Assembly: GCF_001625695.1 (NCBI RefSeq)
Contig: NZ_AUXY01000051.1
Location: 108,221-172,220, forward strand
Source of the DNA: Pseudoalteromonas luteoviolacea H33-S
GTDB lineage: Bacteria > Pseudomonadota > Gammaproteobacteria > Enterobacterales > Alteromonadaceae
Direction: 5' to 3'
Length of the DNA: 64,000 nt
The notes under the pieces are model-generated. The model was given only the letters and a program-made list of their open reading frames with translations. It was not told the origin of the DNA and did no database searches. Each line of letters begins with the position of its first letter. The stretch's first letter is position 1. The position numbers were made by a program, and so were the translations under genes. Of this stretch, positions 36,181 to 46,664 are shown one piece after another.

Positions 36181-36789
36181 ATGGAACATTATCTTAGCTT
36201 ATTTGTAAAAGCTGTTTTCATTGAAAACTTAGCGCTATCTTTCTTCTTAGGTATGTGTACATTCCTTGCGGTATCTAAGAAAGTAACTACCTCGTTTGGT
36301 CTTGGTGTTGCTGTTATCTTCGTACTAGGTGTGGCTGTACCGGTAAACAACATCGTTTATCACGCAGTATTAGCACCAGGTGCACTAGAGTGGCTTGGTT
36401 TCCCAGAGGCTGACTTAAGCTTCTTGAAATTCTTGACTTTCATCGGTGTAATTGCAGCACTGGTACAGATTCTTGAAATGACTTTGGACAAGTTTTTCCC
36501 AGCGCTATACAACGCACTTGGTATTTTCTTGCCACTGATCACAGTAAACTGTGCGATTTTCGGTGCGGTAGCATTCATGGTTGAGCGTAACTATAACTTA
36601 ACAGAATCAGTCGTATTCGGCGTGGGTTCCGGTGTGGGTTGGGCGCTTGCAATTGTATTGCTAGCAGGTCTTCGTGAGAAGATGAAGTATGCTGACATCC
36701 CTGACGGTCTTCGTGGCTTAGGTATTACCTTTATCACTGTAGGTCTTATGGGCTTTGGCTTCTTGTCATTCTCTGGTATTTCACTTTAA
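36181..36789 (+). CDS. nqrE: Na+-NQR subunit E
   Basis: A 202-residue six-helix subunit ([32 protein letters not shown]), with the second conserved Cys in [14 protein letters not shown]. It pairs with NqrD in the membrane. GGGGAGAAAG is its ribosome binding site, 10 bases after nqrD. Confidence 0.97.
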   Translation: MEHYLSLFVKAVFIENLALSFFLGMCTFLAVSKKVTTSFGLGVAVIFVLGVAVPVNNIVYHAVLAPGALEWLGFPEADLSFLKFLTFIGVIAALVQILEMTLDKFFPALYNALGIFLPLITVNCAIFGAVAFMVERNYNLTESVVFGVGSGVGWALAIVLLAGLREKMKYADIPDGLRGLGITFITVGLMGFGFLSFSGISL

Positions 36790-36808
36790 TTAGCGAGGAA
36801 ACTATACG

Positions 36809-38035
36809 ATGGAAACTATTGTATTAGGTGTAAGTATGTTCATCGCTATCGTTGTGATCTTGGTGCTAGTCATCATCGCAGCGAAATCGAAGCTTGTACC
36901 AAGCGGTGACATCACAATCGGCATCAATGGCGATGCAGATAAAGCAATTACTTCAGCACCAGGTGGTAAGCTACTAGGCTCACTAGCTGATGCAGGTATC
37001 TTCATTTCATCAGCATGTGGTGGTGGTGGTTCTTGTGGCCAGTGTCGCGTACATGTTCATTCTGGTGGTGGTGATATCCTTCCAACTGAGCTTGACCACA
37101 TTACTAAAGGTGAAGCACGTGAAGGTTGTCGTCTAGCGTGTCAGGTTGCAGTTAAAACTGACATGGAAATCGAAGTAGAAGAGTCTATCTTCGGTGTTAA
37201 AAAGTGGGAATGTACAGTTATCTCTAACGATAACAAAGCGACATTCATCAAAGAGCTTAAGCTTGGTATCCCTGAAGGTGAGGTTGTACCTTTCCGTGCA
37301 GGTGGTTATATCCAGATTGAAGCGCCAGCTCACCACGTTAAATACGCTGACTTCGATATTCCTGACGAGTACCGTGGCGACTGGGAGCGTTTCGGCTTCT
37401 TTAACCTTGAGTCTAAGGTTGATGACGAAACAATCCGTGCATACTCAATGGCGAACTACCCAGAAGAGTTTGGCATCATCATGCTTAACGTACGTATCGC
37501 GACTCCGCCGCCAAATAACCTAAGCCTACCTTGTGGTAAGATGTCATCGTACATCTGGTCACTAAAAGAAGGTGATAAAGTCACTATCTCTGGTCCATTC
37601 GGTGAATTCTTCGCGAAAGAAACTGATGCAGAAATGGTATTCGTTGGTGGTGGTGCAGGTATGGCACCAATGCGTTCACACATCTTCGACCAGCTTAAGC
37701 GTCTTAACTCAGACCGTAAGATGTCTTTCTGGTACGGTGCACGTTCTAAGCGTGAGATGTTCTACGTAGAAGACTTTGACGGCCTAGCAGCTGACAACGA
37801 AAACTTCCAGTGGCACGTAGCACTTTCAGATCCTCAACCAGAGGATAACTGGGAAGGTTACACAGGCTTCATCCACAACGTATTACTAGAAAACTATCTG
37901 AAGGACCACGAAGCGCCTGAAGATTGTGAGTTCTACATGTGTGGTCCACCGATGATGAACGCGGCTGTTATCAACATGCTGAAAGATCTAGGTGTTGAAG
38001 ACGAAAACATCCTACTTGATGACTTCGGTGGTTAA
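36809..38035 (+). CDS. nqrF: Na+-NQR subunit F (NADH dehydrogenase, FAD and 2Fe-2S)
   Basis: A 408-residue electron-entry subunit. It has an N-terminal membrane helix, a plant-type ferredoxin domain with [12 protein letters not shown] and a later CRLACQV, then a FAD domain ([11 protein letters not shown]) and an NADH domain ([21 protein letters not shown]). NADH electrons enter here and pass to the 2Fe-2S centre. The operon shows highly biased codons, as expected for abundant complexes. Confidence 0.97.
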   Translation: METIVLGVSMFIAIVVILVLVIIAAKSKLVPSGDITIGINGDADKAITSAPGGKLLGSLADAGIFISSACGGGGSCGQCRVHVHSGGGDILPTELDHITKGEAREGCRLACQVAVKTDMEIEVEESIFGVKKWECTVISNDNKATFIKELKLGIPEGEVVPFRAGGYIQIEAPAHHVKYADFDIPDEYRGDWERFGFFNLESKVDDETIRAYSMANYPEEFGIIMLNVRIATPPPNNLSLPCGKMSSYIWSLKEGDKVTISGPFGEFFAKETDAEMVFVGGGAGMAPMRSHIFDQLKRLNSDRKMSFWYGARSKREMFYVEDFDGLAADNENFQWHVALSDPQPEDNWEGYTGFIHNVLLENYLKDHEAPEDCEFYMCGPPMMNAAVINMLKDLGVEDENILLDDFGG

Positions 38036-38077
38036 TTAGGAACTTAGATATGATGATAAATCGTATTTAATAAGATT

Positions 38078-38108
38078 AAACCCCTAGGGCATTCCCTAGG
38101 GGTTTTTT
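38078..38108 (+). terminator. Rho-independent terminator after nqrF
   Basis: AAACCCCTAGGG / CCCTAGGGGTTT with a 4-base loop and a 7-base T run. It separates nqrABCDEF from apbE, which therefore may be read by partial readthrough or its own promoter. Confidence 0.9.
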
Positions 38109-38134
38109 TATATGCTTTAAGGACTAAAAAGTAG

Positions 38135-39166
38135 ATGCAAAAACTCAGCTATTTATTCTCTGTTATTTTTTTGATGTTTTTTTTGTCCGCTTGTGGACAA
38201 CAGCAAACTCAACAAAAGCCGGTTGAAATTAACGGCAAAACCATGGGAACTACCTATAACATTAAAGTATTTCCAGGCCCGGTGAGCTTAGAGGCGCAGC
38301 GTTTTAAGCAAGAAGTGGATGAAGCGCTTGTTGTAGTTAACCAGTCTATGTCTACCTATATCCCCGACTCAGAAATTAATCGCTTTAATCGCCTTGAAGC
38401 CAATACGGTAATGCCGATTAGTAGTGATTTTCGTGCCGTGATCGCAGAGTCTATTCGCCTAGGTGAGTCGACTAAAACCTTAGATGTGACTATGGGGCCG
38501 CTGATTGATTTATGGGGCTTTGGTCCAGATAAAAGACCGACCAAAAGACCTTCACAATCTGACATTGAAGCCATGCAAGCAAATATCGGTGTAAATAAGT
38601 TAGCGTTGACAGATGAAGGGCTGGCGAAATCACTGCCACATCTTGAATTATCTTTTTCAGCGACGGCGAAAGGTTACGGCATTGACAAAGTTGCAGAGTT
38701 GATTGAGAAAAAAGGCTTATCTAATTATATGGTAGAGATTGGCGGAGAACTTCGTATCTCTGGTAATAAGCCAGATGGTTCACCTTGGCGAATAGCGATT
38801 GAAAAACCAGATGCACCGGCAGGACAGCGTCAAATTCACCGAGTTGTAGAGCCGGGCAATAATGCCATTGCCACGTCAGGGGACTATCGTATTTTTTACG
38901 AAATGGATGGCGAGGTATTTACGCACCTAATTGACCCGGGTACCGGCAGACCTGTGCGCCATGACTTGGTGTCTGTGACGGTGTTACATCCTTCAGCAAT
39001 GACAGCTGATGGCTTGGCAACAGCGCTTACCGTGATGGGAATGCAACGTGCAAGAACTTATGCTGAAGAGCATAATCTACCAGTATACTTGATCAGTAAG
39101 ACAGACGCCGGCCTAGAGACATTCTCAAGCACTGCGTTTAAGCCGTATTTAGATGTAAAAAAGTAA
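38135..39166 (+). CDS. apbE: FAD:protein FMN transferase ApbE
   Basis: A 343-residue lipoprotein (lipobox LSAC near residue 20). ApbE signatures: GKTMGTTYNIKVFP, DVTMGPLIDLWGFGP, SFSATAKGYGIDKVAELIE, and DPGTGRPVRHDLVSVTVLHPSAMTADGLATALTVMG. It attaches FMN covalently to the threonines of NqrB and NqrC in the periplasm, explaining its place beside nqr. AAGGA lies upstream of the start. Confidence 0.95.
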   Translation: MQKLSYLFSVIFLMFFLSACGQQQTQQKPVEINGKTMGTTYNIKVFPGPVSLEAQRFKQEVDEALVVVNQSMSTYIPDSEINRFNRLEANTVMPISSDFRAVIAESIRLGESTKTLDVTMGPLIDLWGFGPDKRPTKRPSQSDIEAMQANIGVNKLALTDEGLAKSLPHLELSFSATAKGYGIDKVAELIEKKGLSNYMVEIGGELRISGNKPDGSPWRIAIEKPDAPAGQRQIHRVVEPGNNAIATSGDYRIFYEMDGEVFTHLIDPGTGRPVRHDLVSVTVLHPSAMTADGLATALTVMGMQRARTYAEEHNLPVYLISKTDAGLETFSSTAFKPYLDVKK

Positions 39167-39305
39167 TTAGTGGATTCGGTTAAATATCATTGCTTTTAGT
39201 GTGGTAAATTCATTCAACTTTGACGGATTTAGATATATAATATTGTCAATACACCGTCAGTTGCTTGGAACTTGACCAAGCTAGTTTATTGAGGGGCCTT
39301 TGCCT

Positions 39306-39518
39306 ATGTCACTATTTATTCTTACCTTTGGGTTACTTATCTTGATCGCTGCAGCCATGGCTGTGGGTGTAATCGTTCAGAAAAAATCAATGGCAAGTAG
39401 CTGTGGTGGTTTAGGCTCAATGGGTATCGATAAAATCTGTGATTGTGATGACCCATGTGATAAGCGTAAAAAGCGTTTAGCCAAAGAGCAATCTTGGCGC
39501 GAAAACCAAATTCTATAA
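39306..39518 (+). CDS. nqrM: Na+-NQR maturation protein NqrM
   Basis: A 70-residue protein with one N-terminal membrane helix and the conserved cysteine cluster SCGGLGSMGIDKICDCDDPCD. NqrM supplies iron to the NqrD/NqrE cluster during assembly. The ATG at 39306 (MSLFILTFG) is chosen with GAGGGG upstream; a TTG at 39300 is an alternative. It completes the nqr maturation pair with ApbE. Confidence 0.93.
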   Translation: MSLFILTFGLLILIAAAMAVGVIVQKKSMASSCGGLGSMGIDKICDCDDPCDKRKKRLAKEQSWRENQIL

Positions 39519-39524
39519 TTAGAT

Positions 39525-39552
39525 AAAAACGCAGGCTAGCCTGCGTTTTTAT
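39525..39552 (+). terminator. Rho-independent terminator of nqrM
   Basis: AAAAACGCAGG-ctag-CCTGCGTTTTT directly after the stop codon. Confidence 0.9.
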
Positions 39553-39565
39553 TATCTCCAAGTAT

Positions 39566-40165
39566 ATGCTGCAAACTCTTTACTTTGTTCGTCATACTGA
39601 AACGACATTATCCGGTAAGTTATTAGGGCAAACCGATCCCCCTTTAACTGAACAAAGTCAAAACCAATTACTAAAAACACTCCATAGTCTACCCAAGCCA
39701 AATCGTGTGCTCAGCTCGCCAAGACTGCGATGTCAGGTTGTAGCAAAAGCATTTTCAGAAAAGCTGGATGCAGAGTTCGCGGTCGTTAATGCACTGCAAG
39801 AAATGAACTTTGGTGATTGGGATGGTAAAAGCTATGAGTGGCTTTGGCAGCATACTCGCTCCCCGAGTGTTGGCGACTTTTGGCAAAACCCTTGGTCAGT
39901 AACACCGCCAGAAGGAGAGAGTATGGCCTGCTTTAATTCGCGAATTAAAGCTTGGTGGCGTACTTTCACATCTCAAAGCAGTGATGACACAATCGTCATT
40001 GTAACCCATGGTGGGGTTATGAAGCAGCTACTGGCACACTGGCTTGCATTGCCGGAAGGCGCTGTAAATCATTTAAACTGCTTTGAAGTTGGATATGGCA
40101 AGGTCATTCAGGTGTCAGTTTTCTATGATGAACAGGGGAGTGTATGGCCTAAAGTTGTGTTTTAG
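39566..40165 (+). CDS. Histidine phosphatase, probable alpha-ribazole phosphatase (CobC-like)
   Basis: A 199-residue phosphoglycerate-mutase-fold enzyme. It has the catalytic RHTE (FVRHTETT), GDWDGKSYEWLW and the second histidine in IVTHGGVMK. Its position just before the B12 operon suggests CobC, which removes the 5'-phosphate of alpha-ribazole phosphate or of the cobalamin 5'-phosphate product. It lies upstream of the riboswitch, so is not obviously under its control. The family is broad, so the substrate is inferred from context. Confidence 0.7.
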   Translation: MLQTLYFVRHTETTLSGKLLGQTDPPLTEQSQNQLLKTLHSLPKPNRVLSSPRLRCQVVAKAFSEKLDAEFAVVNALQEMNFGDWDGKSYEWLWQHTRSPSVGDFWQNPWSVTPPEGESMACFNSRIKAWWRTFTSQSSDDTIVIVTHGGVMKQLLAHWLALPEGAVNHLNCFEVGYGKVIQVSVFYDEQGSVWPKVVF

Positions 40166-40194
40166 CCATCTAGACTTCATAATACACAAAATTA

Positions 40195-40341
40195 TTTCGA
40201 CATCACTTGGGAATGAGGTGTAAACCCTCAGCTGTCCCCGCAACTGTAAAAATGATTGCATGACTACTCATTTAAAGCCAGATACCAAGGTTGGAATAAA
40301 GACTTAAGCGGGCGCACTTGGGTCATGTCATTTTACCAAGT
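40195..40341 (+). promoter_or_regulatory. Cobalamin riboswitch before the B12 operon
   Basis: The conserved core is visible: GGGAAtgaGGTG with AAacCCtc and GCTGtCCCCGCAACTGTAA at 40209-40248, then the B12 box AGCCAGATACC at 40276-40286. A downstream hairpin ACTTGG / CCAAGT (40316-40341) may be the expression platform. Adenosylcobalamin binding should repress btuD and the genes after it. The ribosome binding site GAGG lies at 40384. Confidence 0.9.
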
Positions 40342-40391
40342 CATATTTATGATTCAGTGGTATTCTGATGTGTGCCTCATGTAGAGGAATT

Positions 40392-41216
40392 ATGGCGGCA
40401 ACACCAATATCAGTCGATAGCTTGCATCTAGTTATCAATAATAAATCAATTTTATCCAATATCAGCTTTTCAGTTGCTGAGGGTCAGTGTGTTGGCCTCA
40501 TCGGACCTAACGGGGCGGGAAAGTCGTCTTTACTAAGATGTTTATACCGTTTTCAAAGTCCAACATCCGGTACTATCAGTATTAATGGTAAAGATGTAAG
40601 TGAGTATGACCGCCAAAGTTATGCTCGAAAAGTCGCTGCAGTGCTTCAGGAGATCCCAAGTCAATTTAATCTCGCTGTTTTTGATGTTGTTGCCATGGGC
40701 CTCACACCGCATAAAAGCTTATTTTCCAGCGTGTCACTACGTGACAAACAGGCAATCCAAGAAGCGCTATTAAAGGTCGGATTAACACACAAACAAAAGC
40801 AATCCTATGAGTCTCTATCAGGGGGGGAAAAACAGCGGGTGATGATAGCCAGAGCTATTGTCCAGCGCCCGAGTTTACTCTTAATGGATGAGCCTACCAG
40901 CCATTTGGACGTGAAGTACCAAATCGAAATTATGGCGCTAGCTAAATCATTAGGGATCACTGTGCTCGCCTCTTTTCATGACTTAAATTTAGCCTCAGCC
41001 CTCTGTGACGCAATGTTAGTTTTAAATCATGGAGAGCTTGTTATTCATGGCACGCCTAAAGAGGTGGTGAGCGAGTCTATGTTAGCACAAGTTTTTGGTG
41101 TCAAAGCCGACGTGACCCTCCAAACATGTCCTGCGAGTGAACATGAGATCCCACATATTCGTTATCAATATCACTTATCGTACGATGGCGAACTATCATC
41201 GAGGGGTCGAACATGA
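40392..41216 (+). CDS. btuD: ABC transporter ATPase for vitamin B12 (BtuD-type)
   Basis: A 274-residue ATPase: Walker A GPNGAGKSS, signature LSGGEKQRVMIARA, Walker B LLLMDEPTSHLD, and the H-loop FHDL. It resembles the FecCD-family ATPases. The riboswitch upstream and btuC and btuF in the same operon make B12 or cobinamide the likely cargo. The ATG at 40392 with GAGGAAT is chosen over 40368. It overlaps btuC by 4 bases. Confidence 0.9.
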   Translation: MAATPISVDSLHLVINNKSILSNISFSVAEGQCVGLIGPNGAGKSSLLRCLYRFQSPTSGTISINGKDVSEYDRQSYARKVAAVLQEIPSQFNLAVFDVVAMGLTPHKSLFSSVSLRDKQAIQEALLKVGLTHKQKQSYESLSGGEKQRVMIARAIVQRPSLLLMDEPTSHLDVKYQIEIMALAKSLGITVLASFHDLNLASALCDAMLVLNHGELVIHGTPKEVVSESMLAQVFGVKADVTLQTCPASEHEIPHIRYQYHLSYDGELSSRGRT

Positions 41217-42205
41217 GATTAGCTGCAAGCAGTGTATTGTTACTCGCATGTTTATTTAGCTTTGTGTGCGCCCTAAGTATCGGGGCAGTGCAAGTTGATT
41301 TTTACGATGTTTGGCTGGCCTTATGGTCATACGACAACACCCAGTTAGCACAAAAAATTGTTATCGAGCTGAGGTTACCGCGTACCGTACTTGCATTTTT
41401 GGCTGGATCTGGGCTTGCGACAGCGGGGCTGATTTTACAGACAGTCACACGTAACCCCCTTGCTGACCCTTATCTATTTGGTATCTCTTCAGGAGCCTCT
41501 TTTGGTGTGGTGTTGCTATTAACATTATTTGGAATGCAAAGTGCGCTTGCCATGTCTGGCGCTGCTTTAATCGGTAGTGTCTGCGCCATGTGTTTGCTGC
41601 TATTGATTGCATATCATAAGGGCACTGCGCAAATCGAAAATATGTTGCTAGCGGGCGTTGCATTGTCTTTCTTATTTAATGCATTTACGAGTTTGCTCTT
41701 ATATTGGAGCGATCCGCAAGCGGTTACCGCCATTATTTTTTGGAGCTTAGGTAGCTTCAGTCGTGCTGATTGGATGTGGATGTGGTTGCCTGCTGTTGTA
41801 GTGCTAAGTGGAATTATGACCGTTGTTTGCTTTAGACGGCATTTAAACGCGTTGCTATTGGGTGATGAAAGTGCGGTAACTTTAGGCGTTAATGTACACA
41901 GGTTGCGCTTGGGCATGTTATTAGTGAGTTCTTTGATCACGGCTGTTTTAGTCGCAGCATGTGGCGGAGTCGGCTTTGTTGGCTTAATGATCCCACACAT
42001 AGTGCGGTTTTTTATCTCTCAAGCGCGTGTATTAGGCATGTTAGTCACGGCTTTAAGCGGTGGATTATTGATGCTGTGGGTGGATGTGCTAGCCCGAATA
42101 ATCATAGAAAACCAAGAATTGCCTATTGGTGTGATTACTGCGGCCATAGGTAGCGTCTTTTTCTTATCTTTACTTATGTTTCGCAAGCGAGCGGCAAGTA
42201 TTTAA
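41213..42205 (+). CDS. btuC: ABC transporter permease for vitamin B12 (BtuC-type)
   Basis: A 330-residue FecCD-family permease with about ten helices: LRLPRTVLAFLAGSGLATAGLILQTVTRNPLADPYLFGISSGASFG and GGVGFVGLMIPHIVRF. With BtuD and BtuF it would import corrinoids across the inner membrane. ATGA overlap with btuD indicates coupling. Confidence 0.9.
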   Translation: MRLAASSVLLLACLFSFVCALSIGAVQVDFYDVWLALWSYDNTQLAQKIVIELRLPRTVLAFLAGSGLATAGLILQTVTRNPLADPYLFGISSGASFGVVLLLTLFGMQSALAMSGAALIGSVCAMCLLLLIAYHKGTAQIENMLLAGVALSFLFNAFTSLLLYWSDPQAVTAIIFWSLGSFSRADWMWMWLPAVVVLSGIMTVVCFRRHLNALLLGDESAVTLGVNVHRLRLGMLLVSSLITAVLVAACGGVGFVGLMIPHIVRFFISQARVLGMLVTALSGGLLMLWVDVLARIIIENQELPIGVITAAIGSVFFLSLLMFRKRAASI

Positions 42206-42216
42206 CAGAGGCCCAT

Positions 42217-43272
42217 ATGATCCCTGCTTTAGATTTAACACACAGTGATTTTGTACAGCAAAAACTAGATTTAAAAACAAAACCTCAAGGCTCACTGGGC
42301 AAGTTGGAGGCACTGGCAAAGCAACTGGTGTTGATTTACGCACAAGGCATGTCTAAAGAGACAATGACCGCGCAGTTGTTTATCGTTGAAAATCCATCAG
42401 TCAGTATTTTTGCCGGCGATCATGGTATTGCGAGCGAAGGCGTTTCTATTGCGCCCAGTGAAGTCACCGGCCAAATGGTGGCTAATTTTGCCAGTGGCGG
42501 GGCTGCAATTTGTGTTTTGGCCCGTCAGCTGGGCTGGCGTCTAAATATAGTGGACTGCGGTATTCTTAAGCCTGTTCAAAACAGTCATGTGATTGACAAC
42601 AGGCTTGGGGCAACAACTGCGCCATTTCATTTGCAACCGGCGATGAGTGAGGCTCAGTTAGCGCAAAGTTTTGACAATGCCAAACAGCTTGTTGCAGCAG
42701 AGTTGGACATGGGCTGTAATTTGTTTGCGTTTGGTGAAATGGGGATAGGTAACACCACGTCTGCTGCCGCCATTTTTTCTGCGCTTTGTAATTTGCCGCC
42801 AAAAGCAACTGTCGGACAGGGCACAGGCGTAAGCCAAGATATTGTCGTGAAAAAACAGCTGCTGATTGAGCAGGCGCTTGACCTTCATCAGTTGGACTGC
42901 AATGACCCGAAACAGATTTTACAAAGCGTTGGCGGATTTGAAATTGCCCATATGGTTGGTGCTATGCTCGCAGTCGCTGAGGCGCAAAAACCAATTTTAG
43001 TGGATGGTTTTATTGCGACAGCTGCGGCTATGTTGGCCATTTCGATGGCGCCCAACGCGAAGCAATACATGGTGTTTGCGCATTGTTCCAACGAACAAGG
43101 GCATAAGAAGATGCTAGAGTGGCTAAAAGTAGAGCCATTACTGCAGTTAGATATGCGCTTAGGAGAAGGAAGCGGTGCGGCGTTAGCACTGCCTATCATT
43201 CAAAGTGCATTGGCCATTTATAACGATATGGCAAGCTTTTCACAAGTGCAAGTAACCCAAGTGGTTGGCTGA
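42217..43272 (+). CDS. cobT: Nicotinate-nucleotide:dimethylbenzimidazole phosphoribosyltransferase
   Basis: A 351-residue CobT: KTKPQGSLGKLEALA, FAGDHGIASEGVSIAPSEVTGQMV, GEMGIGNTTSAAAI, and the catalytic Glu in RLGEGSGAALALPI. It makes alpha-ribazole phosphate, the lower ligand precursor of cobalamin. It is the first nucleotide-loop gene of the operon. Confidence 0.95.
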   Translation: MIPALDLTHSDFVQQKLDLKTKPQGSLGKLEALAKQLVLIYAQGMSKETMTAQLFIVENPSVSIFAGDHGIASEGVSIAPSEVTGQMVANFASGGAAICVLARQLGWRLNIVDCGILKPVQNSHVIDNRLGATTAPFHLQPAMSEAQLAQSFDNAKQLVAAELDMGCNLFAFGEMGIGNTTSAAAIFSALCNLPPKATVGQGTGVSQDIVVKKQLLIEQALDLHQLDCNDPKQILQSVGGFEIAHMVGAMLAVAEAQKPILVDGFIATAAAMLAISMAPNAKQYMVFAHCSNEQGHKKMLEWLKVEPLLQLDMRLGEGSGAALALPIIQSALAIYNDMASFSQVQVTQVVG

Positions 43273-43273
43273 T

Positions 43274-44050
43274 ATGAGTCAGTGGTCTTTATTTAAATTG
43301 GCCGTGATATTTTTAACTCGGATCCCGATTAAATTAACGGCGTCTGTTACGGATGCCGATATAAATCAGTCTAGCCGTTACTTTGCCAGTGTGGGTGTTT
43401 GCATCGGCTTGGTGATGGCACTCCTGATGTGGGTTTTGTCGCTTGTATTACCAATGAGTGTGGCGATTCTATTTACACTCGGTGCTAGCTTATTACTCAC
43501 AGGCGCATTCCACGAAGATGGGTTGGCAGATGTTTGGGATGGCTTTGGTGGCGGTTGGAGTCAGCAGCAGAAGCTGGAGATCATGAAGGACAGTCGCCTG
43601 GGTACCTATGGCAGTGTTGCGCTGCTTATCTTAATGCTGAGTAAATTTCACTTGATGCTTACCCTTAGCGGCAACTTATTCGCTCTGTTATGGGGGATTG
43701 TGTTGGCGCAGTCTTTGAGCCGTTTAAATGCGACCAGTTTGATTGGCAAGTTGTCTTATGTACAGCTAGATGCACAGAGCAAAGTTAAGCCTGTGGCAAA
43801 GAGTCTTCAGCTATCCTGCCGTGCAATTTTATACTTAACAGGCATTGTCGTACTCGCTGCTGCTTCTGTCTGCTCAGTGCTCACGTTTGGGCAAGTGATT
43901 GCTTTAATCGTCACTTTATGGCTCACCCGTCTTTTGTGCCAGTATTGGTTTAAAAAACAGTTGGGCGGTTACACTGGGGATTGCTTGGGCGCAGCGCAGC
44001 AAATCTCAGAGTTAATGATTTATACCTTTTTGGTTGTAAGCCTAATATGA
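43274..44050 (+). CDS. cobS: Cobalamin synthase CobS
   Basis: A 258-residue membrane enzyme joining adenosyl-GDP-cobinamide with alpha-ribazole phosphate. It has FLTRIPI at the N terminus and the conserved acidic motif GAFHEDGLADVWDGFGGGWS, with later KDSRLGTYG. The ATG at 43274 follows one base after the cobT stop codon; a TTG at 43265 would add three residues. Confidence 0.93.
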   Translation: MSQWSLFKLAVIFLTRIPIKLTASVTDADINQSSRYFASVGVCIGLVMALLMWVLSLVLPMSVAILFTLGASLLLTGAFHEDGLADVWDGFGGGWSQQQKLEIMKDSRLGTYGSVALLILMLSKFHLMLTLSGNLFALLWGIVLAQSLSRLNATSLIGKLSYVQLDAQSKVKPVAKSLQLSCRAILYLTGIVVLAAASVCSVLTFGQVIALIVTLWLTRLLCQYWFKKQLGGYTGDCLGAAQQISELMIYTFLVVSLI

Positions 44051-44589
44051 CTAAGCATGTTGAACTAATTTTGGGTGGTGCACGCTCGGGGAAAAGCGCG
44101 CTTGCCGAGCAAAGAGCACAAAGCTGGTTGGAGAGTGGCTCAGTCAAAGAACTTATCTATGTTGCAACCGCGCAAAGTAAAGATGAGGAGATGGCTGAGC
44201 GCATTGCACACCATCGAGCTTCAAGGCTTTCTTGCTGGAAGGTGATTGAGTGTCCATGGGATATCGCCCCGATCATTACCGCGTTATCACCGTTCCAATG
44301 CGCGCTGGTTGATTGCTTAACATTATGGCTGACCTATGGTTTGTGTGAGGTTGAGTTCCCAGAATACGAAAATCAAAGATCTCAATTGCTCAAAGCACTT
44401 CAAGGTACGAAAGGCAAGGTCATACTGGTGAGTAACGAAGTGGGCCATGGCATCGTGCCTATGGGGGCGCTGAGCCGTCAATTTGTAGATGAATCAGGTC
44501 GTCTGCATCAACACATTGCAGCTGTGGCAGATCATGTTGATTTTGTCATGGCAGGTTTGGCATTGAATTTAAAAAGTGAACAAAAATGA
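44047..44589 (+). CDS. cobU: Adenosylcobinamide kinase / guanylyltransferase CobU
   Basis: A 180-residue bifunctional enzyme: P-loop [20 protein letters not shown] region, and [28 protein letters not shown]. It phosphorylates and then guanylates adenosylcobinamide. The ATG at 44047 overlaps the cobS stop codon; an in-frame extension into cobS is rejected. Confidence 0.94.
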   Translation: MTKHVELILGGARSGKSALAEQRAQSWLESGSVKELIYVATAQSKDEEMAERIAHHRASRLSCWKVIECPWDIAPIITALSPFQCALVDCLTLWLTYGLCEVEFPEYENQRSQLLKALQGTKGKVILVSNEVGHGIVPMGALSRQFVDESGRLHQHIAAVADHVDFVMAGLALNLKSEQK

Positions 44590-46055
44590 AGACATTGATG
44601 GTGCAAGGCACCACTTCTGATGCGGGTAAGAGCACGCTGGTTGCAGGCCTTTGCCGTGTAGCGGCTCGAAAGGGCCTTAAAGTTGCCCCGTTTAAGCCAC
44701 AAAATATGGCACTCAATAGTGCCGTGACGCCCTGTGGCGGAGAGATAGGTCGTGCACAAGCGCTGCAAGCGATGGCAGCAAAGGTGCCACTCAGTGTTGA
44801 TTTTAATCCGATCTTACTCAAACCCAATTCTGATACAGGTGCGCAAGTCATTGTGCATGGCCAAGCACTGAGCAACATGGAAGCGGGCAAGTATCATGAT
44901 TATAAAGCGGTCGCGATGCAGGCTGTGATTGAGTCCCATGAGCGCTTAGAGCAAGCATATCAATATTGCATGGTGGAGGGCGCAGGGAGTCCTGCTGAAA
45001 TCAACCTTCGAGAAAACGACATTGCCAATATGGGGTTTGCCTGTAAAGTCAAATGCCCGGTGATTATCATTGCTGATATTGATAAAGGCGGTGTATTTGC
45101 CCACCTTGTCGGTACGCTTGCTTTGTTGAGTGAACAGGAGCAGGCTTTAGTGCAAGGATTTGTGATCAACCGATTTCGGGGCGATATTAGTTTACTGCAA
45201 TCCGGTTTAGACTGGCTTGAAGACTATACAGGCAAACCCGTGTTAGGCGTTTTACCTTACTTACATGATTTGGCACTGGATGCGGAAGACGCAATTACCA
45301 TCGAGAATCGTACCGACGATACAATGATACGGGTTGCTGTTTTACTGCTACCTCACATTTCCAACCATACTGACTTTGACAGTTTGAGATTAAATGAAAA
45401 AGTGGATTTAAGATATGTGCGTCATGGTGAGAAAATTGGCAGTGTTGATCTGATCATTATTCCGGGCAGTAAAAATGTCATCAATGATTTAGCCTTTTTA
45501 CGAAGCGAAGGCTGGGATAAAGAAATCAATCGACACATCAGGTATCAAGGCAAGGTGTTGGGTATTTGTGGTGGTTTGCAAATGCTCGGGCAAGAAATTA
45601 CAGATCCGTTGAATATAGAATCAACTCAAGCTCGTACCAATGCACTCGGTTTGGCGGCACTAACTACAGAGCTTGGTGAAAAAAAGCAGCTAACCAATGT
45701 GTCAGGGCACTGCTTATTAAATGGCAAAGCAGTCACCATTTCTGGGTATGAAATTCACTGTGGTCAAAGTCGCGGAGAGGCACTAGTGCAGCCATTTATC
45801 ACTTTTGATGAACATCCATTAGGTATGCAAAAAGATGGCTTTATTTCTGATGATAATTTGATAGCGGGTACTTACTTGCATGGTCTGTTTGATAATCCTG
45901 TAGCGAGCCGTGCGATTTTACAATGGGCATGTGATGAGCAGTTTGATTTTGATGGCTTTGATCTTGCGCAGCATCGTGAAGCTCAGCTTGATAGATTAGC
46001 GGATATGTGTGAGCAGCATTTAGATATAGATAAGATTTTTGAACTCAAGGTATAG
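44586..46055 (+). CDS. cobQ: Cobyric acid synthase
   Basis: A 489-residue amidotransferase. The N-terminal ATP-binding domain ([20 protein letters not shown]) is followed from about residue 250 by a class I glutaminase-like domain with the catalytic Cys in [10 protein letters not shown] and a late YLHGLFDN. It amidates four side chains of adenosylcobyrinic acid diamide, which cobinamide salvage alone would not need. Its overlap with cobU by 4 bases shows it is an integral operon member. Confidence 0.94.
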   Translation: MKTLMVQGTTSDAGKSTLVAGLCRVAARKGLKVAPFKPQNMALNSAVTPCGGEIGRAQALQAMAAKVPLSVDFNPILLKPNSDTGAQVIVHGQALSNMEAGKYHDYKAVAMQAVIESHERLEQAYQYCMVEGAGSPAEINLRENDIANMGFACKVKCPVIIIADIDKGGVFAHLVGTLALLSEQEQALVQGFVINRFRGDISLLQSGLDWLEDYTGKPVLGVLPYLHDLALDAEDAITIENRTDDTMIRVAVLLLPHISNHTDFDSLRLNEKVDLRYVRHGEKIGSVDLIIIPGSKNVINDLAFLRSEGWDKEINRHIRYQGKVLGICGGLQMLGQEITDPLNIESTQARTNALGLAALTTELGEKKQLTNVSGHCLLNGKAVTISGYEIHCGQSRGEALVQPFITFDEHPLGMQKDGFISDDNLIAGTYLHGLFDNPVASRAILQWACDEQFDFDGFDLAQHREAQLDRLADMCEQHLDIDKIFELKV

Positions 46056-46064
46056 GAGTCCAGT

Positions 46065-46664
46065 ATGACGGATAAGAATCAAGATAAGCACAAAGCGCGA
46101 CAGCAAAAAGTAAAAGAGCAAGTAGACCAAAAGGTCGCTGAAGCGAATATTGAGCAGGGCATCTTGCAGGTGATCACCGGTAATGGTAAAGGCAAATCAA
46201 CATCTGGTTTTGGTACTGTTGCCCGCTGTGTTGGGCATGGTATGAATGCAGCAGTGGTGCAATTTATTAAAGGCACATGGGAATGCGGTGAGCGCAATTT
46301 ATTAGAGAATGCGGGTGTCCCATTTGCAGTAATGAAAACGGGCTTTACGTGGGAAACACAAGATAGAGAAAGCGACACGCAAGCTGCACAAGCAACGTGG
46401 CAGCATGCAAAAGCATGGTTACAAGATGAGAATATTGACTTGGTTTTGCTAGATGAGCTGACTTACATGGTGAGTTACGATTATCTAGACCTTGATGAGG
46501 TGATTGAAGCGCTCAGTAATCGACCGAAAATGCAATCAGTGATCATCACAGGTCGCGGCGCGCACCGCAGACTGACTGAGCTTGCAGATACAGTCAGTGA
46601 AGTGAGAAATGTAAAACACGCTTTTGAAGCTGGCATTCAGGCACAAAAAGGATTTGATTACTAA
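46065..46664 (+). CDS. cobO: Cob(I)alamin / corrinoid adenosyltransferase (CobO/BtuR type)
   Basis: A 199-residue ATP:corrinoid adenosyltransferase with the P-loop VITGNGKGKSTSGFG, the FIKGTWECGE stretch and LVLLDELTYMVSY, and IITGRGAHRRLTELADTVSEV. The N-terminal 30 residues are charged and helical. It adds the upper adenosyl ligand before CobU acts. An AGGAGTC site lies before the ATG. Confidence 0.94.
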   Translation: MTDKNQDKHKARQQKVKEQVDQKVAEANIEQGILQVITGNGKGKSTSGFGTVARCVGHGMNAAVVQFIKGTWECGERNLLENAGVPFAVMKTGFTWETQDRESDTQAAQATWQHAKAWLQDENIDLVLLDELTYMVSYDYLDLDEVIEALSNRPKMQSVIITGRGAHRRLTELADTVSEVRNVKHAFEAGIQAQKGFDY